A stretch of DNA of 64,000 bases from Primula veris (taxonomy: Eukaryota; Streptophyta; Magnoliopsida; Ericales; Primulaceae). The stretch spans positions 42,242,795-42,306,794 of the forward strand of contig OY821740.1 of the NCBI GenBank assembly GCA_963682055.1, given 5' to 3'. The notes under the pieces were generated by a model. It saw only the letters and a program-made list of their open reading frames with translations. It did not search any database and was not told the DNA's origin. Positions 63,874 to 64,000 of the stretch are shown here, piece by piece; the first letter of the stretch is position 1; each line of letters opens with the position of its first letter. Both the position numbers and the translations under genes were made by a program.

Positions 63874-64000
63874 GTCTGCGTTATCATGTCGTTTTTCTCT
63901 ATGAGATGTGCCTTAATTGAAGGTTTACATTTGAACATGTCTGTTTTAGTTCTAGTGTTCGATTGTTGAACGGTATTTGTTTTTTTTAAAAAAAAGGTAT
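63874..64000 (+). other. Kinesin intron running off the right edge
   Basis: The donor GTCTGC follows the last visible exon at 63873. The remaining bases are intronic and the gene continues outside the window. Confidence 0.7.

Overview
This window is nuclear DNA of a flowering plant. It is AT-rich, its genes carry many introns with GT-AG borders, and it encodes plant-specific families: a type-A cytokinin response regulator, strictosidine-synthase-like (SSL) proteins, a KIN-7 kinesin and a TIGR01589-domain protein. It also carries typical plant mobile elements (hAT and CACTA MITEs, Helitron-like ends, a Copia element, a Cassandra TRIM). A eudicot is likely; I cannot name the species. Exon borders were placed by hand from reading frame and splice signals.

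Layout. 1-6.8 kb: the 3' part of a condensin I CAP-D2 gene (+). 7.8-12.4 kb: a TIGR01589-family gene (-) whose long 5'UTR intron carries a hAT MITE. 14.8-17.0 kb: an intact five-exon type-A response regulator of the ARR8/ARR9 kind (-). 17-25.6 kb: mostly non-coding, with a hAT element holding a tRNA-like promoter pair, a 29-base poly-G tract, a perfect 70-bp spacer-less palindrome and a CACTA MITE. 25.6-33.4 kb: an SSL gene (SSL-a, intact, four exons) preceded by a near-identical extra copy of its first exon. Between the two first exons lies a decayed PIF/Harbinger-type Myb/SANT-like gene. 34.3-41.3 kb: a Copia LTR retrotransposon with 5-bp target duplications and nearly identical LTRs, a badly decayed gag-pol, and two arrays of covarying hairpins in its 3' leaderless region. 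42.3-64 kb: a tandem segmental duplication of an SSL gene plus the 5' end of a kinesin gene.

The duplication is the main structural story. The left unit holds an intact SSL gene (SSL-b) and only exon 1 of the kinesin. The right unit holds a frameshifted SSL (SSL-c) and the complete 5' part of a KIN-7O-like kinesin that runs off the right edge. Comparing the two units dates several insertions as younger than the duplication: a Cassandra retrotransposon with 5S-rRNA-derived LTRs, apparently nested in another MITE, two related Helitron-like elements, and a SINE-like insert. Kinesin intron 1 contains five copies of a tandem repeat of about 560 bp.

I did not find a new defence or biosynthetic system. 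The most unusual items are the covarying hairpin arrays of the Copia element, the duplicated SSL first exon, the reciprocal decay of the SSL-kinesin duplication, the 70-bp perfect palindrome and the duplicated C-terminal exon pair of CAP-D2.
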